Positions 11,298 through 22,357 of a stretch of DNA of 64,000 nucleotides are shown here, piece after piece. The notes under the pieces were generated by a model. The model was given only the letters and a program-made list of their open reading frames with translations, had not been told where the DNA came from and did no database searches. This DNA is from Welwitschia mirabilis. Lineage: Eukaryota; Gnetophyta; Gnetopsida; Welwitschiales. The translations under genes and the position numbers were made by a program. The DNA lies in assembly GCA_051453625.1 (NCBI GenBank), contig JBOZIK010000001.1, positions 66,787,782-66,851,781 of the forward strand, in the 5' to 3' direction. Numbering within the stretch: position 1 is the stretch's first letter; every line of letters starts with the position of its first letter.

Positions 11298-12185
11298 TGA
11301 GCTACCAGAATGTCCATCAAGAAGAGTGAAAGATTTTTAAATAACCCTTAAAGAGGGATTAGGACCAATCTCATGATCATCTTCTAGAATGCCTCCTACA
11401 TAACTAGTAGAATTAAATACATAGTCAATAGCACTCCTAGATAAGGAGTTTATTAGATAGAGTATTTCACCGTATGGTGCATCAAGTTTATTTATCAAGA
11501 AGAAGGATGATGGATTAAAGTTGTGTATGGACTATAGGATGTTGAATAGGATGACAATTAAGATCTTTTCAATCAATTAAAGTTTGCTAAATATTTCTTA
11601 AAGGTTGATCTTAATCAGGTTATTACCAACTTGGAATAAAAGAAGAAGATATATGATAGACAACATTTTGTACCAGGTATGGCTATTATGAATTTTGAGT
11701 AGTGCCTTTTGGACTTACCAATACACTAACTACATTTATAACTATTATGAACAACATTTTTTTAAGCATATCTAGATGAATTTGTGGTGGTATTTATTGG
11801 TTATGTTTTAATATATTTAACAACCAAAGAAGATCATGAGAAGCATCTATGAATTATGTTAGATACATTAATAAGGAATTAATTATATGCTAACTTTGAA
11901 AAATGTGAATTTTTATTAACTAATAATCAAATTCTTAGGACAAGTATTTTTTGAAGAAGGAATCATTATGAACAGTAATAAAATACAAGTAGTGGTAGAT
12001 TGGTCTCACCCAGAATCAATGATAGAAGTAAGGAGTTTTCTTGATTTAGCTAGATATTATTGAAAGTTTATTTCAAACTTTTCTAAAATTGCTATCCCTC
12101 TCATAACTTTGTTGAGGAAATATTATCCCTTTAAGTGGACTATTTAATGTAATAAAGCACTTCAAAAATTGAAGGAGGCACTTAT
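11298..12185 (+). pseudogene. Reverse transcriptase remnant, active site lost
   Basis: RNA-directed DNA polymerase domain in at least three frames. Landmarks: ELPECPSRRVKDF; then [20 protein letters not shown] (fingers motif, 11501-11560); then FVVVFIGYVLIYLTT (about 11780-11825), where the catalytic Asp-Asp pair of the family's FIDD/YVDD box reads Gly-Tyr; then EDHEKHL and YANFEKCEFLLTN (thumb). Stops and small indels are frequent. Loss of both metal-binding Asp codons makes this copy inactive regardless of frameshifts. Confidence 0.85.
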
Positions 12186-12189
12186 ATTT

Positions 12190-12600
12190 GCACCCCTTTT
12201 GAAAATGGAAAAACTAAGAAAAACATAAATAATTTATATAGATGTTTCTAGGGAAGGACTAGGAGTAGTTTTAATGTAGGAAGGAAGAGTTATTTCTTAT
12301 GCATTAATAAAGTTAAAGAATCATGAAAAGAACTATCTTGTACATGACTTAGAACTACTCACTATGATTCACACACTTAGAATTTAAAGGTACTACTTGT
12401 ATAAAGAAAGAGTTAAAAATCTGGATAGATTATAAAAGCCTCAAATATATTCACACTCAATCCAACTTATATCTGAGGTAGAGGATATGGGCATAATTTT
12501 ACAAGATTTTGATTTAACAATAAACTGCCATAAAGAAAAGGCCAATGTTGTAGCTGATGCATTAAGTAGAAGGAGATATTTCATTAATTGCATAAGTTTA
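12190..12600 (+). pseudogene. RNase H remnant
   Basis: Degrades the RNA strand during reverse transcription in live elements. Visible: YIDVSREGLGVVLM (first catalytic Asp kept, followed by a stop), GRVISYALIKLKNHEKNYLV, HDLELLTMIHTL (catalytic E region), and DFDLTINCHKEKANVVADAL with the terminal D-x-L-S-R segment (ADALSRR, 12550-12575). The last open stretch (12487-12750) runs on into the integrase zinc region. Confidence 0.82.
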
Positions 12601-12639
12601 CAAAAGGATTTATTCATATTGATATATGACTTGCAACAA

Positions 12640-13242
12640 GATTGTCCTCTATGTAGAAAGGTAAAGGAAGAAGGAATTGAGGGATTTACAGTTCCAACTA
12701 ATGAACTTGTTACTTATCTAGATAGAATTATAGTTCCAAATGGAGAATAAGCTAAGCAAATCATTTTCAAGGAGTTTCATGGTACATGATATGCTATCCA
12801 TTAAGGAGTTAACAAAATGTACAAGAATATTAAACAACATTTTTGATGGCCATGAATGAATTCTGAGATTCTTGATTATTTGGTAAAAGGCATGACTTAC
12901 CAACTAGTCAAGGCTGAATACCAACATCTACCTAGATTTCTATATGCTCATGATATTCCAAAATGGAAATGAAAAGTAGTTAAGATGGATTTCATTACAG
13001 ATCTACCAAAGTCAAAGGAGGGATATGATTCTATTTTTATAGTAATCGACCTTTTAACTAAGAGTGCACACTTTTGTCTAATAAAGACGACTTATTCAGC
13101 TAAAATAATTATAAGGGAATATGTTAAGAGTGTCATCAAATTACATAGGTTAACAAAAAGAATTATTTTCAATAGAGATTATAAGTTTACTTTAAGATTT
13201 TGGACTTATTCTCATAAGGAGTTTAGGATTAACTTAAACTTG
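12640..13242 (+). pseudogene. Integrase remnant (first contig copy)
   Basis: Inserts element cDNA into the genome in live relatives. The N-terminal HHCC region is decayed: VKGMTYQLVKAEYQH keeps the spacing but not the paired Cys. The DDE core follows: MDFITDLPKSKEGYDSIFIV (first Asp), DLLTKSAHFCLIKTT, and RIIFNRDYKFTLRFW (second Asp). Stops occur at about 12750, 12790 and 12970. Open stretch 12985-13242 ends at a gap. A reverse-strand open frame at 12718-12903 is a shadow. Confidence 0.88.
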
Positions 13243-13342
13243 NNNNNNNNNNNNNNNNNNNNNNNNNNNNNNNNNNNNNNNNNNNNNNNNNNNNNNNNNN
13301 NNNNNNNNNNNNNNNNNNNNNNNNNNNNNNNNNNNNNNNNNN

Positions 13343-14229
13343 CTACTCACTATGATTCACACACTTAGAATTTAAAGGTACTACTTGTATAAAGAAAGAG
13401 TTAAAATCTGGATAGATTATAAAAGCCTCAAATATGTTTACACTCAATCCAACTTATATCTAAGGTAGAGGCTATGGGCATAATTTTTATAAGATTTTGA
13501 TTTAATAATAAACTACCATGAAGAAAAGGCCAATGTTGTAGCTGATGCATTAAGTAGAAAGAGATATTTCATTAATTACATGAGTTTACAAAAGGATTTA
13601 TTCATATTGATATATGACTTGCAACAAAATTGTCCTCTATATAGAAAGGTAAAGGAATAATGGATTGAGATATTTACAATCCCAACTAATGAACTTGTTA
13701 CTTATCTAGATAGAATTATAGTTCCAAATGGAGAAGAAGTTAAGCAAATCATTTTCAAGGAGTTCCATGGTACATGGTATGCTATCCATTAAGGAGTTAA
13801 CAAAATGTACAAGAATATCCAACAACATTTTTAATGGCCATGAATGAATTCTGAGATCTTGATTATGTGGTAAAAGGCATGACTTACCAACTAGTCAAGG
13901 CTAAACACCAATATCTATCTAGATTTCTATATGCTCATGATATTCCAAAATGGAAATCAAAAGTAGTCAAGATGAATTTCATTACAGATCTACCAAAGTC
14001 AAAGAAGGGATATGATTCTATTTTTATAGTAATCGACCTTTTAACTAAGAGTGCACACTTTTATCTAATAAAGACAACTGATTCAGTTAAAAGAATTATA
14101 AGGGAATATGTTAAGAGTGTCATCAGATTACACAGGTTGACAAAAAGAATTATTTTCAATAGAGACTGTAAGTTTACTTTAAGATTTTGAACTTATTCTC
14201 ATAAGGAGTTTGGGATTAACTTAAACTTG
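13343..14229 (+). pseudogene. RNase H-integrase remnant (second contig copy)
   Basis: Same domains as the preceding copy: the RNase H end near 13540, the zinc region near 13860 (VKGMTYQLVKAKHQY), and the integrase core with MNFITDLPKSKKGYDSIFIV, where the first catalytic Asp region differs by an Asp-to-Asn neighbour change, and RIIFNRDCKFTLRF. Open stretch 13867-14190. It should be treated as an alternative version of 12355-13242, not as an extra gene. Confidence 0.85.
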
Positions 14230-15043
14230 AGCATAGTCTTTCACCCTTAAACAGATAACTAGATAAAAAGAATAAACCAAATCTAGAAATATTTATTAAG
14301 ATCTACGATTCTATATTTTGGAGGTTCGTGGATGGATCATTTGACATTGGTAGAATTCACCTATAACATTAGTCATTAAGAATTGATAGGTTGTGTACCA
14401 TTTGAAGTGCTATATTGTAAGAAGTATAGAACACCTATTACATGATTTAATGCAGCTAATAAGAGACTATTGAGGGTTTCATCCACTCAAGACCTAGCAG
14501 AGAAGGTTAAAGATGGACAAATATTACCAAATTAGGTATGCAAACTATCAAAGGAGGAAAATAGAAGTTCAAAAATGAGATCACATTTACCTTAAATTCT
14601 CATCTTTTAAAGGAGTCTTTAGATTTAGCAAGCAAGAAAAACTAGAATTAAGCAAGAAAAACTAGCATTAAGATTTATAGGGCCTTATCAAATTATTAAG
14701 AGGATTAGACCTATTGCTATGAGTTGGTTTTACCACCTCACTTGTCTATGCTTTACAATGTCTTTCATATTCCCTTGTTGAGAAGATGCTTTATTAATGA
14801 ATTAAAGGTAATCCCTAAACAAGAAGTAGACATACTCCCAAACTATTTGACTAGAGCTGAACTAGTTAAAATCCTAGATTAGAAGCAATTGGTGTCGTGA
14901 GATAAACTGTGCATCTATATAAAGTTCAGTGGTCAAATCAATTGGTAGAAGAAGCAAGTTTAGAGATAAAAATAGATATTAATCAATGGAGACCTGATAT
15001 TTTGGCAAGTTTTAAGGATGAAACTTCTTAATAAGGTAAGAAA
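14230..15043 (+). pseudogene. Integrase C-terminus and chromodomain remnant
   Basis: After the core come remnants of the integrase C-terminal region (VPFEVLYCKKYRTPIT; LRFIGPYQIIKRIRPIAM near 14660-14725, the GPF/Y-type module). Next, at about 14855-14985, is a chromodomain-like tail: KILD near 14867, then FSGQINW in one frame or KVQWSNQLVEEASLEIKIDI in the adjacent frame. A chromodomain at the integrase end is the hallmark of chromoviruses and is thought to direct insertion to marked chromatin. Several frameshifts are present. A polypurine-like stretch (ataaggtaagaa) precedes the 3' LTR. Confidence 0.75.
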
Positions 15044-15051
15044 TGTTATGT

Positions 15052-15255
15052 TCATATTTTATCTCCTTAAAAAAAGATACAAGATTAATCTTATAAATTA
15101 TTTNNNNNNNNNNNNNNNNNNNNNNNNNNNNNNNNNNNNNNNNNNNNNNNNNNNNNNNNNNNNNNNNNNNNNNNNNNNNNNNNNNNNNNNNNNNNNNNNN
15201 NNNTCATATTTTATATCCTTAAAAATAGATACAAGATTTATCTTATAAATTATTT
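15052..15255. repeat. Gap-flank duplicate pair 8
   Basis: 15052-15103 and 15204-15255 (52 bp each) are near-identical around 100 N. Confidence 0.85.
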
Positions 15256-15663
15256 AGAAAGATTTAATAATTTTGAAATATCCTACTAATATAAATATTA
15301 TGTTTTGAGGTGCTAATATATTAAATTATGCTTTCAGCCCCTTTTATCTTGTAAATATTAAAATATTACTTTATAGTTCTTTAAGCAAAATTTGTAGTTA
15401 TAATGACATCATTTACTTAGTATTATTATTGTACCTTATTAGAAATTAAGCATGATTAAATGTTAATTGTGAAGGCATATTATTTATTTTTTCTCATTAT
15501 TATGATTAAATTTCATAGAATAGAAAGCATTATTTTTATATTATTAAAGTGCCTAGTGGTTAGGCAAGCTTTATTGAATGTTATGAAACCCTCACCTTTA
15601 CTATTGACTCATGATGTGTTCTTCTATTTTTTTGAGTCATTTTACTTTACCTACGTTCTCTCA

Positions 15664-15672
15664 TTATAAATA
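15664..15672 (+). promoter_or_regulatory. TATA box of the 3' LTR
   Basis: TATAAATAT lies at the position equivalent to 2701-2710 in the 5' LTR. Confidence 0.55.
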
Positions 15673-16089
15673 TAGTTCTCCTTCTCTCAAGTCTAGCTTA
15701 ATTTTTAAAAAGACTTTTCCTTTGAATCTTGGATCTTAATAGGTCTAGATGCTTTGAAAATTTGGAAGATCTTTAAAGTTCTCTAACATCATGATCTAAT
15801 ATGGGTATGATTCTATTCCTTATTGCTTCCTTATTGGTCCTTTTTTGTATGCATTTTATTATTGTGTTTATTGTGTTTAATTTCTTACACATCAAATATA
15901 AACACATGTGATGCTTTATAAAAGTAGATTCAATCTTGTTCCAAGTATTGAAGCTTACTATTTTCCATAACTAATGTCTTGATAATATAATCTCAAGTTG
16001 TTCTTATTATGAGTTGATACTTCATGGTTATACCTTTATCATACTTCTATTGACATCATGATTTCTTGTGAACTTATGGTTATGTAATT

Positions 16090-16410
16090 CCATAGATTAC
16101 TGAATAAAGCAGTCAAAGGTGAAAATCCTATAGAATGCCAAATGAAGCAATGGAGATACTAGATTAATTACAGATCACCAAATTAAGTAGTAGACTTCAC
16201 AATTAGCCAAATAAGGTAACGAAGTTAAATAAATGTGATATACATGTAGATAGAGAGAGATATAAGAACCATAGATTACCAAATGAGGTAGTGAGCTTCA
16301 CAGATCACCAAATGAGGCAGTGAAGTAAGTAAAATATGAAAATATTATATGAGAACCACAAATTACCAAATTAGGTAGTGGGCTTCACAGATCGTCAAAT
16401 AAGGTAGTAA
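16090..16410 (+). repeat. LTR sub-repeat array in the 3' LTR
   Basis: About eight degenerate units, starting near 16091, 16130, 16170, 16199, 16269, 16299, 16357 and 16387, share the core agATyACCAAATgAGGtAGTg. Spacing is irregular (about 30-70 nt). Same array as 3609-3890. Confidence 0.75.
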
Positions 16411-18853
16411 AGTAATTGAAATATGAAAAATTATATATTTGATTATTCTCATTTCATAACCATAAGGTCGATGTTCTTATGATACAACTTGTTCTTGAAG
16501 TTCTTGCTTTTGTTCTTTCTATCTTGACATTTAAAAAAAATCTTTATCTTGTCTCACTTTGCCTTTCCTAGACCATACTAGGAGCTATAAGATTTTCATA
16601 TTTCTCATTCCATATTCTTTGTGTGATAGGTGGAAAATCTGGAGTATGATTACTATAGTGGGGATAAATATGTTAAGTATTATTATTTGAGACTTGTTGG
16701 AAATGTTAGATAAATGATCTTGTATTCCTTCATTAATCCTGAAATATTTAGTATTATATAACTAAGATTTGAGGACATAATATATCTTTCTTAAATAATA
16801 TTTCATTGGATGTGTATTAATAGTTAAACTCTATTTTATCATGTGTGTGTTTTATAGTTTATGAAATTTTCTCAATTGAAAAATTAAGCATTGTTTAGTG
16901 GATATCTTCCTTGAAAATGTACTTTTGCAATGAAATATGGAAACTTTAATACATATTCTTCATACTTTTCTTAGGGAAGATTATTGAGAAACTTGAATCT
17001 TTAGTTGTGTATATTACCTCGAAAATCATTGAATGTTAAATTATAAATATAATTTGCTTGAATTATTATTTTTGAATAAGTATGAATTAACAATTTATTT
17101 TCATACTTTATTGTAATTTTTTCATGCAAACTTATAGTTTATATGTGAGTATAGAATAATGATAATATTCCTTGGATTTAATATTAATGTCCATTTACTA
17201 GTAATGAATTCTTAAGAAAAGGCCATGTGTTTTCCCTTATCCTCTAAAAAAATATTTAAAATCTAACATAAATAGGCTTGAAGTAGGGCATTAATAATTA
17301 TTTAATTACGATAAAAGTTATACTTAATAAGGATGTTAGGCAAGGATGAAATTTTTAACAAAATTTGAGTGATTTGGCACACATAATATGACTTGAACTA
17401 CTGACTACTCCATTCACAATAATGGCCTGTTATCATTACACCATTAATTAATTGATGTAACAAATCAACTTGATATATCTTGAGCCTATGCACTAAGGGT
17501 TTGATCTCATTATTAACTAGTGAACTACGCCCATGAAATAAAAACCATAGGCTGACTCCACCATTTTCTCTTAACTAAGCTTGTGAGCACTCTATTCAAG
17601 AAAGAATACATGGACTTAGATGAAAGCTGGGATATATGGCATGACGTAGAAAGGAAATTATTTATTAGAGCAATTAGTAGGTTTTTAGGACTGCTCCCTT
17701 ATGGTAAGTGTAGTAGCACTCTTAGTTGAAGGCATTATATTGGGTAATCTTATAATGTATTAAAATGTAAACTTAGCTTAAGGTTCATCTAAGATTAGAA
17801 AATATCGATTAGGATGGGTTGAACTATGTTTTTCATGAAAGAAGGCTAATGCATTCTAAAGCAGATGCATGATGTAACAAAAGCCTCCTATTATCTTAAA
17901 TGCCCTTGACCTACATGATTGCTAGGCAATATAAAATAAGCATATGTAGTAAAATTAAAGGATCATTAGATGCACACACTGGCAAACATTTTTAAACTGT
18001 AGAGAAAGAAATGCATTCATAAGTTAAAAAATGCCAAAAAATTGTTGATCCAAGCATTTTCGAGTAGGTGCATTTTAGTTGAATGAGACAGTTGCTTACT
18101 TATCTGATGCACATACATCTATTTCCTTAGAGTCATGCAATGATAGTTCTCTTACTCAAACTCTCTCTTAAATGATTCTTTAAATAATTATTCTTTGTCT
18201 GATACTTCCTCATCATCTTTCAAGCTTCCATGAAGGAAAAAGACCATCTAGTCTCTACTTTTCTATTAATGCACTAGCAATTTATTCTTGCTCCACTTAG
18301 GCCTTTACTCTTGGCTTTTATACCAAAGGTTCACACTTCATCTGTCCACCAATTATGTTACATAATTAGTGAATCATACCCTCCCCTTTTCTTTCCTACA
18401 TTTGTTAATCTATCAACATGTTATTTTCTCTTCAATTTTTAGTTCGTGGTTCCTTTATATGCACTTTATCTTAGATCAAGTCCTCACATAGACCATTGTT
18501 CAATTTCATGAAGTGCTTAAGTAAGGATCCAATTCTTAAAATAATTCTTTTAAAAATTTATCTCTCAAAATCTTGTAAATGTATCTCCCATATCAACTTT
18601 TTTCTTCACATAGTTTGATTGCTTAGGACAAATATGTGAATGGATTTTTCTAATTTTTGATGCTTCATATCTTTGTCCTTTAGTCTATGCTTAAGTTAAA
18701 TGGATTCAACATGCACCTATTTCACCACTGTATCTTACTGCCTATTTCTTTGTCTTGCATAATAACCTTTCCCTTTTAACTCAGTACACCTTGATGTAAT
18801 GCTTGGGTTATTGGAACATTAATAAGAAGATCATAGATTCAACTCTCAAGTAT

Positions 18854-18856
<3 letters not shown>

Positions 18857-18923
<67 letters not shown>

Positions 18924-18926
18924 AGC
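18857..18926. repeat. (TG)n microsatellite
   Basis: About 35 TG units with a GGG interruption at 18900-18903, ending gcgagcgc against a 115-N gap. The 5' LTR lacks it at the equivalent place (near 7950). Open frames reported across it are meaningless. Confidence 0.97.
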
Positions 18927-19366
18927 GCNNNNNNNNNNNNNNNNNNNNNNNNNNNNNNNNNNNNNNNNNNNNNNNNNNNNNNNNNNNNNNNNNNNNNNNN
19001 NNNNNNNNNNNNNNNNNNNNNNNNNNNNNNNNNNNNNNNNNNNTTTCAACCTTGTATTTTCTTTTAACAATTTAAACTCTTATAAGTAAAAATTATATTA
19101 TATGAACTATGTAAATTATAAATATTATAATCTAGACCTATGTAATAAAATTTAATACTCTTTGATGAAAAACTATTATTCACACTAATTAAGCATTTAT
19201 ATTTACAATCATGGATATATTACCTAGTAAAATACCTTTAATTAGAGATTTTTTTGTTATACTTTTTAAATGTAAATATAATATTAAGTTTTACTTCAAC
19301 ATGAGATTTCAACTAGGAAAACAAGCCTTGCTTATTTTCCAATTTAGTCATTTTAGAGGTCTTATA

Positions 19367-19371
19367 GCAAG
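19367..19371. repeat. Target-site duplication GCAAG (right copy)
   Basis: Exact match to 2228-2232, immediately after the 3' LTR end of the chromovirus. Confidence 0.85.
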
Positions 19372-19640
19372 TCTTCATTTATTGTCCTGATTGTTGTCTA
19401 GATAATGGAAGGAATAATAGGCTTTTATGAAAGTCTTTTTGAATTTTATTAGATTATTTATTTATAACATCTTTACTTTAAACATGAAGTATTGTGAATT
19501 TCTTTAAATGTTGCTTTGTATGATTTTGTGAATTTTTCTTTAGCTCTTCATAATCATAGATACTCATCATAAATTTGTTTAATGTCTTACAAAATAACTC
19601 ATGATACCCCATTAAATACACACAATTTGAAAGTGCATTA
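19372..19640 (-). mobile_element. LTR C (5' part), start of the minus-strand Ty3 element
   Basis: The minus strand from 19640 begins TAATGCACTTTC and matches the start of LTR A (taatgcattatt, 24583) and LTR B (tgatgcattacc, 34363), including AATGGGGTATCATGAGTTAT. The second contig copy (start at 19907) keeps the TG as TGATGCAC. Together with 1255-2232 it makes an LTR of about 1.25 kb, interrupted by the chromovirus. Confidence 0.85.
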
Positions 19641-19994
19641 ATGTATATAAGCAACTAGTATAACATTCTTTCTAAATTATAGAGAGCTAAAATTTTAAAG
19701 AATCAAATACTTCCTATTCTATTACTANNNNNNNNNNNNNNNNNNNNNNNNNNNNNNNNNNNNNNNNNNNNNNNNNNNNNNNNNNNNNNNNNNNNNNNNN
19801 NNNNNNNNNNNNNNNNNNNNNNNNNNNTACTCATCATAAACTTGTTTAATGTCTTGCAAAATAACTCATGATACCCCATTAAATACATACAATTTGAAAG
19901 TGCATCAATGTATATAAGCAACTAGTATAACATTCTTTTTAAATTATAGAGAGCTAAAATTTGAAAGAATCAAATACTTCCTATTCTATTACTA
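19561..19994. repeat. Gap-flank duplicate pair 10
   Basis: 19561-19727 and 19828-19994 (167 bp each) flank 100 N. Both contain the LTR C start and its junction with the copia element. Confidence 0.9.
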
Positions 19995-20470
19995 CATGTT
20001 GATTTTAATTCTATAATACTTTCAACAAGTTTAAAGACTTATATACTACAATTATTTTATACTATAAATACAAAATAAGAAAAAACCATATAGATTTAGG
20101 CATTAAAACATTTTTACATTGAGTTATAACGATAGTAAAATAATGTCAAGAATTGAGTATTCTACATTACTAGAGTGATTATTAACTTTTCTTTTTTAAA
20201 TAGATTAATGGTGCTCTAATCAGTGATAAGTCAGTCTCAACATAGACGTTTCAAATAGATACTTATAATAAGAACTTATCTTAAATATGAAGAATTAAAA
20301 CTAAAGTGAAAAGGGATCATGAAAAATCAAACACATTAACAATAAATGTTTCATCTGAGGCATAACATTCTCATATAAGGCATACTAATTAGGAATCTTT
20401 CATAACATCAAAAAAGACATTCTACATTACTGTGCTTTCTTTAGCTTGACTGATGCATTATCATTATTAT
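19995..20470 (-). mobile_element. Post-integrase linker of copia element 1
   Basis: AT-rich sequence between the integrase remnant and the LTR C insertion. In copia elements a low-complexity linker occupies this place before RT. No domain is recognisable. Confidence 0.4.
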
Positions 20471-20474
20471 CATT

Positions 20475-20990
20475 CAAAAAGACATTATACATTAATGGCT
20501 CTAATTCAAAAAAGATATTAAATCTATTGATGATGCATCATCATTCTTATCATTCAATTTAGAATCATGTTCTTTCTTTTAGTGACTCCATTCTATTGCA
20601 GATTTCTTCGTATAGAGAATTAATGAAGGATATTAAACTATTAACAAAACCTTTTGAACCTTACATTCTTGAATTCAATTTCATTATCACTTCTTGTTAT
20701 CTTGGCTTTTTATCCCTTTTGATTTTGTAATCTAATACATAACTTAAAAAGATATCAAAGGGCTTATCCTTATGTGCAAGAAAGGCTATCCATGTAAAGT
20801 GAAAATAATCATTAATAATACTTAGATAATACATTTTCTTACCAAGANNNNNNNNNNTTTTAATAGAATAAGAACTAGTAATATTAATATGTAGAAGATC
20901 TAAAGGTCATTCAATAGGAATGGAGTTTTTTCAATCAAACTTTATCCTTGTTTTCTTTCTTTTCTAATAAGTGTTGCATACCTGATCATT
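20475..20990 (-). pseudogene. copia integrase remnant (left contig copy)
   Basis: Catalytic-core remnant in the minus-strand reading: PLDLLHINITSSYSIK, then LGKKMYYLSIINDYFHFTW and IAFLAHKDKPFDIF (first Asp region, Ty1-type spacing), then DNEIEFKNVRFKR (around 20690-20660) and KRKNM (around 20580), matching the copia order core-Asp, D-x-E-F and E-R-K-N. The frame is broken, including by a 10-N gap. Confidence 0.75.
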
Positions 20991-21011
20991 AAAACATTAC
21001 AACTTAGAAAG

Positions 21012-21395
21012 TTATCTTACCATATGTTTTAAAGGTAAAGTATTTAAAAAGTTCCTATTTACATAACTAATATTTCCATGCCATTGATTCCCTTCACCTA
21101 TAATGCTTAGTGGACACTTGGTTTCCTTATTAAAGATATCTTGTAATGTAGTGATGTAAACATTAGATTTTCTAATCCTACTAAATAATACTTTATTTGA
21201 ATTATGCTTTTTAATGATACTATCATATTTCATGAAAGTTACAAACAAATTTGCATTACATAATTGATTGAAACTAAGTAGATTATGTTTTAATCCTTTT
21301 ACATAAAAAGCACATTTTACCTCAAGTAGATTACCTCTTTCAATGGTTCCAATACTTATAATAGGAGCCTCTGCATTGTTATTAAATATAATCAC
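21012..21395 (-). pseudogene. copia GAG_pre-integrase segment (left contig copy)
   Basis: A 127-codon open stretch with GTIERGNLLEVKCAFYVKGL, KHNLLSFNQLCNANLFVTFM, NNNxx-type linker and NSNKVLFSRIRKSNVYITTL, then WHGNISYVNRNFLNTL. This is the protease-to-integrase connector of Ty1-copia polyproteins (the L-x-H-N-L-L-S-x-x-Q-L-C signature). Its weak W-H...H pair is part of the integrase zinc region. Twin of 22358-22741. Confidence 0.85.
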
Positions 21396-21829
21396 TTCTT
21401 TNNNNNNNNNNTTTGTCTACACTCATGTGTTTTTAATATTCATTGTCAACATATCAAACATGTTTTTTCATATCTTGTAGTGCAATCTAATTTAAGAAAT
21501 CTAGTCTTAATTCTAAAATCCATATCTTCTTTGATTTAGTCTACATAATACATTGTAACATATTTCTTAGTCTTTTGGAATTATTTGAAACTTAAAAGAA
21601 TGATTAAATTAATAATGATCATATTTATTCTTTTAAATTAATAATGATCATATTTATAATAATAATAATATGTAATATTATTAGTGTAGGCTATATGCCC
21701 ATACCTTTCTTGTAGTTCCANNNNNNNNNNNNNNNNNNNNNNNNNNNNNNNNNNNNNNNNNNNNNNNNNNNNNNNNNNNNNNNNNNNNNNNNNNNNNNNN
21801 NNNNNNNNNNNNNNNNNNNNTTATCAGTC

Positions 21830-22345
21830 AAAAAAGACATTCTACATTAATGGCTCTCATTCAAAAAAGATATGAAATCTATTGATGATGCATCATCATT
21901 CTTATCATTCAATTTAGAATCGTGTTCTTTCTTTTAGTGACTCCATTCTATTGTAGATTTCTTTGTATAGAGAATTGATGAAGGATATCAAACTATTAAC
22001 AAAACATTTTGAACCTTACATTCTTAAACTCAATTTCATTATCACTTCTTGTTATCTTGGCTTTTTATCCCTTTTGATTTTGTAATCTAATACATAAATT
22101 AAAAAGATATCAAAGGGCTTATTCTTATGTGTAAGAAAGGCTATCCATGTAAAGTGAAAATAATAATTAATAATACTTAGGTAATACATTTTCTTACCAA
22201 GACTTTTAATAGGATAAGAACTAATAATATTAAGATGTAGAAGATCTAAAGGTTATTCAATAGAAATGGAGTTTTTTCAATCAAACTTTATCCTTGTTTG
22301 CTTTCTTTTCTAATAAGTGTTGCATACCTGATCATTAAAACGTTA
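21830..22345 (-). pseudogene. copia integrase remnant (right contig copy)
   Basis: Same core remnant as 20475-20990 with slightly different damage. It lacks the 10-N gap, so LGKKMYYLSIIN is continuous with the preceding segment. Confidence 0.75.
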
Positions 22346-22357
22346 CAACTTGGAAAT

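Larger units (their letters stand above)
12355..14229. repeat. Gap-flank duplicate pair 7 (RNase H-integrase twice)
   Basis: 12355-13242 and 13343-14229 (888 and 887 bp) are near copies around 100 N. They make one integrase look like two. Reading disruptions differ between copies (for example MDFITDLP against MNFITDLP), consistent with two alleles or two decayed contigs. Confidence 0.9.
2233..19366 (+). mobile_element. Decayed Tekay/Del-like chromovirus (Ty3 type), complete ends
   Basis: A full LTR retrotransposon: 5' LTR 2233-8979, tRNA-iMet primer-binding site, gag-protease-RT-RNase H-integrase-chromodomain remnants, and 3' LTR 15044-19366, bounded by the exact target duplication GCAAG. 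After removing gap-flanking duplicates, the LTRs are about 4.0-4.2 kb and the interior about 4.5 kb. It sits inside LTR C. All frames carry stops and frameshifts, and the two LTRs differ at roughly one base in five by eye, so it is old and dead. Placement in the Tekay/Del clade rests on domain order, the terminal chromodomain and the long LTRs. Confidence 0.9.
15044..19366 (+). mobile_element. 3' LTR of the chromovirus
   Basis: It starts TGTTATGTTCATATT and ends GGTCTTATA, and aligns along its length with 2233-8979. It holds the TATA box (15664-15672), the sub-repeat array (16090-16410), a TG microsatellite (18857-18926) and a 115-N gap (18929-19043). A 52-bp duplicate flanks the gap at 15104-15203. 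The final CA has become TA. Confidence 0.88.

Noticed and set aside
12355-14229. Two integrase genes in tandem
   Set aside because: The copies are near-identical, equal in length and separated by exactly 100 N, matching the assembly-artefact pattern of the other gaps.
18803-19089. Cys/Val-rich and Thr/His-rich frames
   Set aside because: Translation of the TG microsatellite and N bases, not genes.
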